This document shows, piece by piece, positions 30,601 to 39,144 of a stretch of 64,000 nucleotides of DNA. The stretch covers positions 1 to 64,000 of the forward strand of contig NZ_JBLZFZ010000021.1 of assembly GCF_050753385.1 (NCBI RefSeq). The letters are read 5' to 3'. Position 1 is the stretch's first letter, and the number at the start of each line of letters is the position of its first letter. The notes beneath the pieces were generated by a model that saw only the letters and a list, made by a program, of their open reading frames with translations, was not told the DNA's origin and searched no databases. The position numbers were made by a program, and so were the translations under genes. Source of the stretch: Pantanalinema rosaneae. Its GTDB lineage: Bacteria; Cyanobacteriota; Cyanobacteriia; Leptolyngbyales; Leptolyngbyaceae.

Positions 30601-33600
30601 GCTGACGCTCTCAAGATTACCCTATCAGACCACTCACTCTGCATCCTCCTCTGTAGAACAACGCCAAACTCTCTTCCTGTCCTGGTGTAATCTCTGTGAC
30701 CTTAAACGCCTACAGGAACGATTTGCTGCACGGGGTCTTTCTTTCTGGGTAGCTCACACAGTCGCTTCTCAGGCAGATTCTATGGCCGATAGCTGGGGGG
30801 AGATCGCCCGCTATTTTGAAGTGTCTGAGGAAGATGGCAAGATGCTCCTTGACCCAGAACTCTTGGACATCCAACAATCGGCTCAGAACGCTTTACCAAA
30901 AGTCTGGCTATGTTTCCTGGATGCCCTTGAACTGGTGCAGTACTTGGGTGTTGCCGCCAAAAACTTAAAACCCTGGTTGGCAAATTCCCTAACAACTGAA
31001 GTCTCTAACGACATTCGCTTGATAGCAACGGCCAAACGTGGGGGAGCGGAGTGGCAAAAGGTAGCTCCTGCCCTCCGTAACCAATTACGTCTCCAGCAAC
31101 GAGATGCCCTGGTGTCCTATGTGCTAGGACGAGATTATGCTGAAGATCTCACGAACAGCGATGCCTTGAACCATCACCTGTTGGTGGATGTGGAGATGGG
31201 GACAGAACAAAAAGTCAGTCGCATTGACCTGGCGATCGCCTCTGTCCAAACCTTTGTGCAACGAGTTTTGCTGGGATACGAACAAGATACCGCCGCCACC
31301 TTTGACCCATCCTTTGAAACCCGCTGGGAATGGATAAAATCCTATCAAACCTGGCGAGCTAATCGAGAGCTATTTCTATACCCAGAAAATTGGCTAATTC
31401 CAGAAACCAGAGATGATCAATCTCCTTTCTTTGTAGAATTCAATCAAGCCCTATCCCAGCGCGACTTAACCGATGAGAGCGTGGAAGATGCTTTCATTGC
31501 TTACCTGCAAAAGCTAGATGAAGTTGCCCGCATGGAAATTATGGGCACTTGCATTGAACAGCTCGAAAGCGAAAAAGTCCTGCACATCGTGGCGCGAACT
31601 CAAGGAATACCCCACCAGTATTACCACCGAACCTGGTCTTTAGATACACAACATTTTTCATCCTGGGCTCGTCTGGATCTGGATATTGATGGCGACTGGG
31701 TAGTGCCCATTGTCTTAAACGGACGTTTAAACCTGTACTGGATTAAACACACCAAACAACTCGAAAGTATGAAAGACGTGCTGGGGATGAATCCCTCACG
31801 GCCTTTTCCACTATTACCCCATTACCCGATTTATCAAGATCAATACACCCTGTCCTGGAGTACCCGCCAACGCAGAGGCTGGACACCCAAACGTACCGCA
31901 GACCACTACATTGCCCGCCCATTCTTCCCCCTTGCCCCCACTCACTTTGCAGTTCGAGTTGATGATGCGACAAGAATCCGGATTGGCGGCGTGACATTAC
32001 CACCTTCATTGCTTACACCTGAAACACAATCTAATCCAAAGCTCTCCTATAAAGCTTGGAATCCTAGAAGCGAAATTAATGGATTAAAGGGAGAAGTTGA
32101 TGGTCTCAAGAAGAAAATAGAGACTTTAAATGAAGAAATTGATTCGCTAAAAAGGGCAAAGGAAACGGCTGAACAAGGAGTCAGAGATCTTTCAGGAGAA
32201 GTCACCCGACTAATGAGAGAAGTTACTCAATTAGAAGCTGCTGAGCGAATAGCTCAAGAACTAAAAACTCAGGCTGAAGCCCTTGCCGAACAACTAGCCA
32301 AAGAAGTTGATAGCCTAAAGATCGAAATTGCGAGATTGATAGAAGAAGCCACAAAATTAGCTCAGGAAATCGATGTATTACAAAGCATCAAGAGGTCTGT
32401 GGATGCTCTTAAAGATAGCTTAGATGCGGTTACTGGAGTTATAAACGGTGTTAAAAGAAGTGTTAATATTATCGCAGATGTTCTGAATAAAACGGTTGGA
32501 GAGACACTTCAGGATATTGATAAGGCTATAAATAGCCTAAGCAAGATCTTGGAAAAGGGGCTTGAGTACGCTTGTATAGTAGAGAGATCTCTAAAATCTT
32601 TCCCACCCATTGAAACATGGCCACAACATTTGGTATCTAAAACCATTGAAGGAATTGCTCAGGTTGTATCCTCTATTCTAAAAACACTATGGAATGAGCT
32701 TAAGAGCCTTTCAGATCCAGAGAAGGTTCTTTTGGGTAGTGATGGTGATGGTTACAACTCAATTTTAAGTGAGTATTTACAAAATCATCTATTTAAAGGA
32801 GATTCACCTTTTTTCAAGGATGACCTTCTCAATCATCTTCAAAAGTATAGCCGTCTAGACGCTTATAAACTTGGATGGTCAGAACCTTTAGTTGGATTTG
32901 AATTTGGTTATTTTGATATCAATGAAGGTGGGGCAAAAGCTTTACGCTTAAACCTTCCACCAGGCATATTAGGTATGGCAGGAAGCTTCTGGGGTGGGTT
33001 AGGAACATTGGGTGTGGGTGCTATAGGTGCTGTTTCAGGTGGCGCTGGGGCAGCACTGGCTTTAGGTGGCTTGGGTCTAGCGCTCACTGCCGAGGCATCT
33101 GCTATGTTGTTATACTCGCTCTTTCCAGGATATCCAGGTTTATATGATGTGCCTGTTCTTACTAATTTACTGAGTTTTGACCTGCCCTCATCAAACTTAA
33201 AACCTTCATTGAAGAATAAAGATGACTTATTGAATGCTTGGCCAGGTAGTGGTTTTCTTCCCAAATGGGGTAGTTTTATAGAACCTGTAAGCTATTGCAA
33301 AGTAAGCGTTAATCTTCAAAAGATTTACGATGAAGAGTTGGCAAAATTGCAAAGTGAGGATAGTCCTTTCGGACGTGAATTAATTGGCCTAATAAGTGGA
33401 TTAAACAGTGGTCTAGATACTCTTAAACAACAAGAGAAAGTTTCCCTTTTCAATACTAGTATGCGAGTTGTACGACCACTCCTTTTTGGTTCTTTCCCTG
33501 GCAGATTGCATTCACCTTTGCCAACCATTATCAGTGATGAACGTAATAGGCGTTCCTATTTGCTAAGATATAGCACCACAGAAAATCAGTGGAAAGCTAT

Positions 33601-36600
33601 TGCCTTTTATCATCCATTAACAACAACATTAAGTCGTGAACTAGAACGTCATGGTGCTGAAGGAATTTATAGTGTTTCAATCCCTGAATCTGAAAATCAA
33701 ATTTGGGAAAGGAATGGTGCTTTTTCCGATAGTTTTTCTGCACCAGCCAGCATTGCAAATTCTGTTTCAGGAGAGTGTCTTGCCTTAACTTCAGAAGCCG
33801 CCTACTCCCTTTATAATTGGGAATTGCTTTTCCACATACCCATTTTGTTAGGCACACGATTTGCAAGTCGTCAAAGGTTTAGTCAAGCTCTTGAATGGTA
33901 CCGAAAGGTTTTTGACCCAACAATTACTCAAGGCAATACTCCTCAAAGATATTGGCGTTTCAAAAAGTTTTACGATGAATATGAAATAGAGTCTGTAACA
34001 CGATGGTTGATCCAGCTTGCTAATAGTTCCTTAGCTAAAGATGCTGCTGAAACAACAGCCCAGCAGGATAGAGAGGATTTAATTAAGCGTTGGCAGAAAG
34101 ACCCCTTCAATCCCCATCTTATTGCCCGTCTACGTCATGGCGCTTACCAACGGGCAACCGTCATGCAAACTATTGATACCCTCATTGCTTGGGCTGATGC
34201 GCGCTTCCGTGAAGATACCTGGGAATCTACTAACGAGGCTACTCAGCTTTACTTGTTGGCCAGGGACATTCTCGGCCCACGCCCACAGCTGGTACCTGTT
34301 CAATCCACTCAGGCCAGAACTTACAATCAACTCCAGAATGATGCAACAAGCCTTAATCGGGATATTGATGCTTTCGCCAATACCCTGTTGACTATTGAAT
34401 CAGCTGTAGGAAATGCTCCTGCTTCGACACATGAGGAACGAGATCCGGCAGAGAGTGTAGTTCTTCTTAAAGGCATCTCAACCCTTTACTTTGGCATTCC
34501 TGTCAATGAAAAACTCCTCAGTTACTGGGATACTGTTGAGACTCGGCTCTATAACATTCGCCACTGCCTGACCATTGAAGGCAAGCCTCGCTCAGGCTTC
34601 ACTCCCAACATTCTCGATTTCTCTAGAGGGACTTTTAAGTTAATAGCAGCAAGCTCTACAACCAGCCAAGACAATGAAAGACTATTTATCTTACCTCCCT
34701 ACCGCTTCCAATTCATGCTGCAGAAAGCCAATGAGTTGGTCGGTGAAGTCAAAGCTTTGGGAAGCACATTATTAGCAGCGATCGAGAAGCGTGATGCTGA
34801 ACAACTCACTAAAATTCGATCGAATCAGGAGATTAAGTTACTCGATCTGGTCACTCATATCCGGCAACTTCAGATTAAAGAGGCTGAAGAATCCCTTAAT
34901 GCTGCTAAACAAGGTAAAGTTGGGGCAGAAATTCGTCGTGCCTACTACGCCAGCCAGGAATATAACAACACTGCAGAAAAGGTCAAAGAAGTTCTCTCAG
35001 CAGTATCTTCTGGATTCCAAATAGCTTCTGGAATACAAGAACTGGCTGCGGCAATCCTGCATGCAGCACCTGATGTTTCAATAGGTGCAGGAGGGCACGG
35101 TAACACTCCCAACGCTTCTATTTCCTATGGCAGTAGCCATCAGGCCAACGCTATCTCAGCAACAGGACGTGCTTTTTCACTGCTTGCTTCTGTCGCTCAA
35201 ACAGGAGCATCAATGGCTGGCACAATGGCTTCCTATGAACGACGGCAGGAAGAGTGGGATCATCAACTCAACTTGGCCCAAAATGACATTGAGCAATTTG
35301 AAAAACAAATTGCTGCCGCTGAGCAAAGGTTATCTATTGTCGAACGAGAACTATCCAACCATGAACAGCAGATTGAACATGCAAAAGCGATAGTAAGCTT
35401 TATGTTGGGTGATCCCAATCAAACCTTTTTCGCATTGTCTAAGGAGAAAAAGTTTACAACCCTTGAACTCTACGAATGGATGATTAGCGAGATTGCTAAA
35501 GTTTACTTCCACAGCTACACCCTCGCCTTCGACATAGCAAAACAAGCCGAACAATGCTTCCGTTTCGAGCTGGGGTTGGCAGAGACGAACTACATCGAAT
35601 TTGGCCAATTCGACGATCTTGGAAAAGGACTCCTGGCTGGCGAAAAGCTCCAGTACCATCTGCGCCGCCTTGAAGCCGCCTACCTGGAAAAGAACAAGCG
35701 CGACATCGAACTGACCAAACACATTTCCTTAAGACAGATTGATCCCGTTGCCCTGTTGATGCTCCAACAAACTGGGCAATGTTACATGACCCTGCCAGAA
35801 TCTCTCTTCGATGCTGACTACCCTGGTCATTACATGCGCCGTATTAAGAGTATTAGCCTGACTATTCCCTGCGTTGTTGGGCCTTATACCAACATCAACT
35901 GCACCCTGTCTTTAGAAAGTGCCAAAGTACGCATTACTGATCAGGCCGATAACACCTACGGACAAAATGACGAAAGCAAAACCCGCTTCCGCTCTTACTT
36001 GGTTGCCGTCCAATCTATCGCCACCAGCACCGCTCAAAACGATAGCGGACTGTTTGAACTCAACTTCCGCGATGAGCGCTATCTTCCGTTTGAAGGATCC
36101 GGAGTTGTGTCAACCTGGCGTATCGAAATGCCGAAGGACTGCAATACCTTTGATTTCAACACGATTTCCGATGTGATCTTTAAACTCAGCTACACCGCTC
36201 GTCAGGGCAACGATAGCTTTAGAGACACTGTCAGGCAAGCTCGAAATCTGGTGAACACATCCAAAACAACCCAGAAAGATCTAGAACAGCTAGAAGCTAT
36301 TGTCCAACCTTCAGGCTTTTTGAGCATGTTCAGCGCCAAGCAGGAGTTTTCCGCCGAATGGCATCGATTCCTCCATCCTCAAAACACGGATTCAAGCAGT
36401 AAACTTAACCTGCACCTGACGCCCCACCGTTTCCCCTGCCAATTTCGGGACAGAGACATCACCATCAACAGAGTGGATGTCTTCCTGAAATTTAAAGACT
36501 CCCAGACCAAGGACACCTACGCTTCTGGTGGTCAACCTTTAGGTATTTACCTGACACCGCCCAAGGGCAACACACAGGGGCCTACACCGCTGAACAGTGA

Positions 36601-36814
36601 GCCACTCCTGGCAAATACTCCCCATGGAGTTTTTGCCGAAAATGAATGGACTCATGTAGTGAAGGACGCTGATATCTGGGAGCTTGAAGTTAGGGATGAT
36701 GAAATTGGTGCTATCGCCAGCACCTTATGGACTTCGGTTAGTGGTCATAATCGCTTGAAGGCAGAGGCGATCGATGACTTACTCATCATTTGTCACTATT
36801 CAGTTCAGGTGTAG
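24668..36814 (+). CDS. TcA-type toxin subunit, giant (4048 aa)
   Basis: GGAG at 24658 supports ATG 24668. Two transthyretin-like domains (about 14-110, 119-210) and a third (about 503-600) precede helical repeats. From about 1138 the TcA core begins (SLFGPQTSC, GTGAYLVDLLEML, LLKRRPDIAELEL, PVPYIDLVIELLE). A domain resembling the TcA neuraminidase-like region spans about 2286-2440. Then come a predicted coiled coil (2468-2578), a Gly/Ala-rich hydrophobic segment (about 2763-2821), YNWELLFHIPILLG with RYWRFKKF (about 3051-3100), INEATQLY-like TNEATQLYLLARDILGPRP (about 3190) and the TcB-binding end (LFDADYPGHYMRRIKSI, about 3710; FDFNTISDVIF). TcA forms the pentameric pore and receptor-binding shell. 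Most TcA proteins are near 2500 residues, so this one is unusually long. Confidence 0.85.
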   Translation: MPNESQPTGTSEQNYTVVCQVVDAHGNPLVGLLVKAFDSDPNLVHDPLGTPALTAANGQVEFHFKTSDFTEHPGEGRPDLRFKIYRGNTELEYTLAGTNEQFLRGSRPLPNPVRITVNKHHVVQGTIRDQADASPVSNLVVKLFDLDLNQTGLQESQLGQTTSHADGTYTLTYQPPVKPTLHLQIRVFDSSTATTPLLEADPQYHATALETINLSVKRTQPTRLSEFATLNQQITKTLQDRNILRLVDLKDKQITFLSGVSRIPEKHITALRTAQRLATPDLPVEVFYALQQQGLPTDLDQLYSHSPQNLRTALEAAIQKNVISIINQQTLEQWCQRLESRILNQAISTACQDQPTSMGKLLTSVEPDSSLRRRIIQSLLTLQRIEPTRPLDAFWPKIEADLHLGLPKIKALRFALQVGQITRNTLPLVSSLQTLHEQGQILSAIDLALWHTQDWAEWLQTIADTDLPAWADGDTSDAKRDSLADFLHQQAAAVFPTTTTNQSLISGRILTSTGRPVPHVRVQAFHQEFAADQPTPIGSAVKTRVDGSYQIVLDPFQLAQHLSTAPAALSPLHLHISATRANQEQEPKRSDVQYNLTLPVTIDLTMEGEPEPTEFEQVRDRIHQAIGLASDLSNLQPEKLTWLAGVTRIDPKTLERFTEAHRLSTQAATEQSPSLSPEVHYALLHPIAQKVSQESISATQSLEAAIAAGIVAPTVQDSVQDAASWLQERARQQEIQTRLEHLRSSASQLPGASLKEILTAVDLPEAEFSHYTQILAEEPDVKPEQIEHRLQEKGVSVRGRAIIRRTQRLTQIVGAEDDLVKHLVAEMPPLSGLEGISSKDQDEAKLRTFAQNDTDDWQGWLATKQIRQRIPVRPIQSLNSTTADQPSLRLQARHLAANFEKVYPTEALLGRLKKVSTQPEQVPNPANFVALKNFVEAQINQADLNQAINLHGPGLKLQLLRLNRANGVSGNGEAAQERSVLYDFVRSQEPEADATLLQEKATRLEKDLTSLQRLLRIAPCSEAVHLLSQGHTSARSIATMSQESFVQQMVEAGKPADEQDRAFLQEQAKVIHRRAARQFSKALAIATTLSPQLQQISPSAVSGLGAGRKKPASGNAGGAGSTGSGTETHPNPPELPEGANLESLFGPQTSCLAPPSQSVLGTGAYLVDLLEMLKNNGGVPNVQEVLLKRRPDIAELELSAANAETPVPYIDLVIELLEQKVTSVPDYYPQTTWTAEELAALPEHLNSRAYDTLANAVFPWSLPFNFTQAETAIYLADLGLSRDKLIRCFRSQSLANQHRQTILDSTLAYLGLSTTERQIITAVLEVRLCLQIDPAILLPRLVPQLIDGFEPNSGDLILIRNSSTKALFLARIEGNPQNNLALRLIRKLKMGQVVTVREGENYGGMAWMTGFDHPWQGQFSLSATINDSWRYWGYYFRPDRWPQCEGKNVRTFLNKSGLEYSDLMELLTADYINPQLSDPPGSHQVTLHITGDGCNLSKMNLEGVDEPFLNRFHRFVRLWRRLGWTVRDLDRAIKIFQATDLTDNFLIQVVAVKRLAERLNLAVTTVLTFWGDLDTQATYDRTSNPAQLIASQYDQIFQDKTRLSEDDRRLLAIPLTASFADVKVAVWSALGLSAEDLALLINETTQLNLNTLSKLYRWATLSKAVHWSIKDLLRLQTMSGLDDPWINPEATQHFLDAVEQVRSSNFNLHDLDILLCHQTNPEFEQKLEKDAIALFENLTKRLTENAPCESREEKIIVLARLLAQATPTDNGVQSQLADHIPHATRIIEILEGTGVCMLSPDQEGYLEAHGVELTPDHSNSEPTRLTVAEVGVCLQGIANVLTYNPETLTAQLVGFGTPESAPGSQRSTLILTPAIVLLTQSLLVNAFAQAFHLPQGTVKQLLDKLPTALELNLKAIPVLVDFIAPLRSGLNLQHPKDLRQNRIWPLYVQFVKGAWLLRTFGWTDQALATTGMQHPFNLLTLSRLPYQTTHSASSSVEQRQTLFLSWCNLCDLKRLQERFAARGLSFWVAHTVASQADSMADSWGEIARYFEVSEEDGKMLLDPELLDIQQSAQNALPKVWLCFLDALELVQYLGVAAKNLKPWLANSLTTEVSNDIRLIATAKRGGAEWQKVAPALRNQLRLQQRDALVSYVLGRDYAEDLTNSDALNHHLLVDVEMGTEQKVSRIDLAIASVQTFVQRVLLGYEQDTAATFDPSFETRWEWIKSYQTWRANRELFLYPENWLIPETRDDQSPFFVEFNQALSQRDLTDESVEDAFIAYLQKLDEVARMEIMGTCIEQLESEKVLHIVARTQGIPHQYYHRTWSLDTQHFSSWARLDLDIDGDWVVPIVLNGRLNLYWIKHTKQLESMKDVLGMNPSRPFPLLPHYPIYQDQYTLSWSTRQRRGWTPKRTADHYIARPFFPLAPTHFAVRVDDATRIRIGGVTLPPSLLTPETQSNPKLSYKAWNPRSEINGLKGEVDGLKKKIETLNEEIDSLKRAKETAEQGVRDLSGEVTRLMREVTQLEAAERIAQELKTQAEALAEQLAKEVDSLKIEIARLIEEATKLAQEIDVLQSIKRSVDALKDSLDAVTGVINGVKRSVNIIADVLNKTVGETLQDIDKAINSLSKILEKGLEYACIVERSLKSFPPIETWPQHLVSKTIEGIAQVVSSILKTLWNELKSLSDPEKVLLGSDGDGYNSILSEYLQNHLFKGDSPFFKDDLLNHLQKYSRLDAYKLGWSEPLVGFEFGYFDINEGGAKALRLNLPPGILGMAGSFWGGLGTLGVGAIGAVSGGAGAALALGGLGLALTAEASAMLLYSLFPGYPGLYDVPVLTNLLSFDLPSSNLKPSLKNKDDLLNAWPGSGFLPKWGSFIEPVSYCKVSVNLQKIYDEELAKLQSEDSPFGRELIGLISGLNSGLDTLKQQEKVSLFNTSMRVVRPLLFGSFPGRLHSPLPTIISDERNRRSYLLRYSTTENQWKAIAFYHPLTTTLSRELERHGAEGIYSVSIPESENQIWERNGAFSDSFSAPASIANSVSGECLALTSEAAYSLYNWELLFHIPILLGTRFASRQRFSQALEWYRKVFDPTITQGNTPQRYWRFKKFYDEYEIESVTRWLIQLANSSLAKDAAETTAQQDREDLIKRWQKDPFNPHLIARLRHGAYQRATVMQTIDTLIAWADARFREDTWESTNEATQLYLLARDILGPRPQLVPVQSTQARTYNQLQNDATSLNRDIDAFANTLLTIESAVGNAPASTHEERDPAESVVLLKGISTLYFGIPVNEKLLSYWDTVETRLYNIRHCLTIEGKPRSGFTPNILDFSRGTFKLIAASSTTSQDNERLFILPPYRFQFMLQKANELVGEVKALGSTLLAAIEKRDAEQLTKIRSNQEIKLLDLVTHIRQLQIKEAEESLNAAKQGKVGAEIRRAYYASQEYNNTAEKVKEVLSAVSSGFQIASGIQELAAAILHAAPDVSIGAGGHGNTPNASISYGSSHQANAISATGRAFSLLASVAQTGASMAGTMASYERRQEEWDHQLNLAQNDIEQFEKQIAAAEQRLSIVERELSNHEQQIEHAKAIVSFMLGDPNQTFFALSKEKKFTTLELYEWMISEIAKVYFHSYTLAFDIAKQAEQCFRFELGLAETNYIEFGQFDDLGKGLLAGEKLQYHLRRLEAAYLEKNKRDIELTKHISLRQIDPVALLMLQQTGQCYMTLPESLFDADYPGHYMRRIKSISLTIPCVVGPYTNINCTLSLESAKVRITDQADNTYGQNDESKTRFRSYLVAVQSIATSTAQNDSGLFELNFRDERYLPFEGSGVVSTWRIEMPKDCNTFDFNTISDVIFKLSYTARQGNDSFRDTVRQARNLVNTSKTTQKDLEQLEAIVQPSGFLSMFSAKQEFSAEWHRFLHPQNTDSSSKLNLHLTPHRFPCQFRDRDITINRVDVFLKFKDSQTKDTYASGGQPLGIYLTPPKGNTQGPTPLNSEPLLANTPHGVFAENEWTHVVKDADIWELEVRDDEIGAIASTLWTSVSGHNRLKAEAIDDLLIICHYSVQV

Positions 36815-36991
36815 AGAGAAAGCCGAATTCAAATGACACTCTACTTCATCCGTCATGGGAAGAGCGAAGCCAACTGCTTGCATATGATTTCTAACCGAGG
36901 CGATCGCTACGGTTTAACCCCCACTGGGAAATTTCAGTCCCAAACTTTGACAGAAAAACTCAAGTCGTTTCCCATTTCTGTTATCTTTACT

Positions 36992-38133
36992 CTAAGTACA
37001 GGACAAAAAGCTTGAAAGATTGAGCAGGGTAGGGTTTCATCAGAATTACGACACTCATCAGAAACCCTATGAGCCAATATAGCGAATTAAGGCGAGTCCT
37101 CCAAGCCCAATTGAACTGGCATGGAGCCAGGATTTCATTTCTGGCTTTGTTTTTGTTAGCCTTGCTGAAAGTCAAAACGGTAAATTTAAGCGAACTATGT
37201 TTAGGCTTTGGCGGCAAGGCTTTGCCCGAATCGAGCTACAAGCGGTTGCAGCGCTTTTTTCGAGAGTTTGACCTGGATTACACCGAACTGGCGACCCTGT
37301 TGGTGAGTTGGATGCAAATTCCACCAGGGTGGGTGTTGAGCCTGGATCGCACGACCTGGAAATTCGGGAGTCATTGGCACAACATTTTGACCTTAGGCAT
37401 TGTGCATGAAGGGGTTGCCTTCCCGATTCTGTGGTGGCTGTTGGATAAAAAAGGGAACTCCAACAGCGACGAGCGGATGCGGTTTATGGAAACCTTTGCC
37501 AAACGATTTCCCACCGCTCGGGTGAACTGCTTGTGTGCGGATCGCGAGTTCGTTGGCCAAGCCTGGGTGCGCTATCTCCTGCTCGAACCGGCTTTAGCCT
37601 TTCGCTTACGGATTCGGGACACCGACCAGATTGAGCACGATGGCAAGGTCCTGGCGGCGCGGGTCGTCTTTGCCCATCTGCAAGTCGGTCAATCTCAAAG
37701 ACTCACTGGCACTTGCCGGGTCTGGGGTTATCCGGTTGCTGTGGAAGCCCTGCGACTTGAGGATGGGGAGTTACTCGTGGTCATTGCGCCCGTCCACACC
37801 CAGAATTTGGTTCAAGATTACGCCAAACGTTGGTCGATTGAAACCTTGTTTGGCATTTTCAAAACGCGGGGTTTCTGTCTGGAATCCACTCACTTCACCG
37901 ATGCCGAGCGGTTGAGCAAGTTGTTCGCCTTGTTGACCTTAGCTTTATGTTGGGCCATGAAAACAGGCGTATGGTTGCATCAATGGCAGCCGATTGAGAT
38001 GAAAAAACACGGTCGTCGTGCCAAAAGTTTGTTTCGCTTAGGATTCGATTATTTGCGCCATTTGGTGCTCAATCCATCTGCGTCTAATGGGTCCGACTTT
38101 TTGCAATCTCTACAACTTTTGTCCCGTACTTAG
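36992..38133 (+). mobile_element. IS4-family insertion sequence, copy 1
   Basis: The 1142-base element begins CTAAGTACAGGACAAAA and ends with the inverted version of CTAAGTACGGGACAAAA. An apparently identical copy in inverse orientation lies at 56766-57907. It interrupts the histidine-phosphatase gene. Confidence 0.85.
37069..38133 (+). CDS. IS4-family transposase, copy 1
   Basis: This 354-residue transposase has LSLDRTTWKFG (first Asp), CLCADREFVG (second Asp) and the family signature Y-x2-R-x3-E-x6-K in YAKRWSIETLFGIFK. The frame is intact and the stop codon TAG forms part of the terminal repeat. The protein is identical to the one at 56766-57830, so both copies moved or were converted recently. 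Confidence 0.9.
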   Translation: MSQYSELRRVLQAQLNWHGARISFLALFLLALLKVKTVNLSELCLGFGGKALPESSYKRLQRFFREFDLDYTELATLLVSWMQIPPGWVLSLDRTTWKFGSHWHNILTLGIVHEGVAFPILWWLLDKKGNSNSDERMRFMETFAKRFPTARVNCLCADREFVGQAWVRYLLLEPALAFRLRIRDTDQIEHDGKVLAARVVFAHLQVGQSQRLTGTCRVWGYPVAVEALRLEDGELLVVIAPVHTQNLVQDYAKRWSIETLFGIFKTRGFCLESTHFTDAERLSKLFALLTLALCWAMKTGVWLHQWQPIEMKKHGRRAKSLFRLGFDYLRHLVLNPSASNGSDFLQSLQLLSRT

Positions 38134-38232
38134 GTTATTTACACGTCGCCTCTATTACAATCTAGTCTATTGGGAAGAATGAAAGAGGCAGGGGTCTGCA
38201 AAACTCCGAACATGCCAAGAGTAGATGGCTGA

Positions 38233-38600
38233 TGTACGTTTTCACGAAAAATGGCGCGGCTTTCAAATTCGTGGCGCGGCATCATAAAGCGTGAAAATCT
38301 TTTAAGGTATAGATTCTATCGTTTTTACTGCCTCGAAACCCGTCAGGACTTACTAAATTTTAGTATCAAATTCATGGCGCGAAAGTTTTATTTTATAGAA
38401 ATAAATTTTTTGGCTACTGTAACTTAAGTCTCTAAAGGTCTTCAAATTCGTGGCGCGGATTTTCGATCGCTCAAACTTCTGCTACATGAGGCTTTCAGTT
38501 TTAACAGGACGGTAAATCTTAGCTAGCGACTGTAAGCCAATTTCAGGCAGAAATTTATGCTCTCAAGTGTTTTCAAATTGATGGCGCAGATTTTATTTCT
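38233..38600 (+). mobile_element. Transposon end D (Tn7-like, four direct sites)
   Basis: TGTACGTTTTCACG at 38233 directly follows the truncated phosphatase. Direct sites of the form TCAAATTCGTGGCGCGG start at 38263, 38366, 38442 and 38573 (offsets 30, 133, 209 and 340), the layout seen in ends A and B. The block AATGGCGCGGC before the first site also matches end A. GCTGA at 38228-38232 would be the flanking target duplication if the usual five bases apply. The element body lies to the right. Confidence 0.65.
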
Positions 38601-39042
38601 CTAGAAACCTCTCAAATACGAGGTTTCAGGCTTCTGGCTCAGATAGCTTCCATGCTGAGAGGTACCATTGCAACTAGAAACGAGATTGCCTCCCTAGCGA
38701 TCGTCTTTATCTGTTTCGAGGGCGGTGGGGCAGGAGACACATTTACCCAGAGTCTGCCGATGCCATTTTACGGGCGGTCTTTAAGTAACTGGGGATTGAG
38801 GGAGTAGCTTCCGGCGCACAGTAATTACCTGGATTGGATGCACAGCAAATCATGGAATTTTTTATTTTGTGGAAATATTGACAGAAAGGGCTTGGGAGAT
38901 CGGTGGCGCATCAGGTATTCGATCGTTTTGATGGGAGATGAGAAGTTACCGAGGAGGAGGGCAATCTACCTGCTCAGAGGTTCTGACAACAGGTGATAGA
39001 GGAGTATCAACCGATGAATTCTGGCAGGAAATTTCGTCGTAG
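38601..39042. other. Intergenic region, no gene seen
   Basis: This stretch lies between transposon end D and the terminator of the minus-strand genes. I find no convincing ORF or repeat. Confidence 0.4.
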
Positions 39043-39076
39043 AAAAGCCTCTGATCTAATGCGAACAGAGGCTTTT
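39043..39076 (-). terminator. Hairpin terminator
   Basis: AAAAGCCTCTG at 39043-39053 pairs perfectly with CAGAGGCTTTT at 39066-39076 (12-base loop), with A/T runs at both ends. It lies 69 bases past the stop of the minus-strand protease-like gene and fits a rho-independent terminator. Confidence 0.7.
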
Positions 39077-39144
39077 GGTAGGTAACAGACGAGAAGTCAG
39101 AGGTCGGTTCTTAACCTGTTTATCCGGCAAGACCCTAAAATTTC

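Larger units (their letters stand above)
36833..38232 (+). pseudogene. Histidine phosphatase (phosphoglycerate-mutase-like), broken twice
   Basis: The gene starts MTLYFIRHGKSEAN, with the RHG catalytic motif, 19 bases after the TcA stop. After SVIFT at 36991 an IS4-family element intervenes. From 38134 the frame resumes as VIYTSPLLQSS and runs to PRVDG with TGA at 38230-38232, exactly where transposon end D (TGTACG) begins. About half of the expected length of such a phosphatase is missing. GTTATCTTTACT before the IS and GTTATTTACACG after it both encode V-I-(F/Y)-T, so they look like a diverged 12-base target duplication. Confidence 0.7.
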
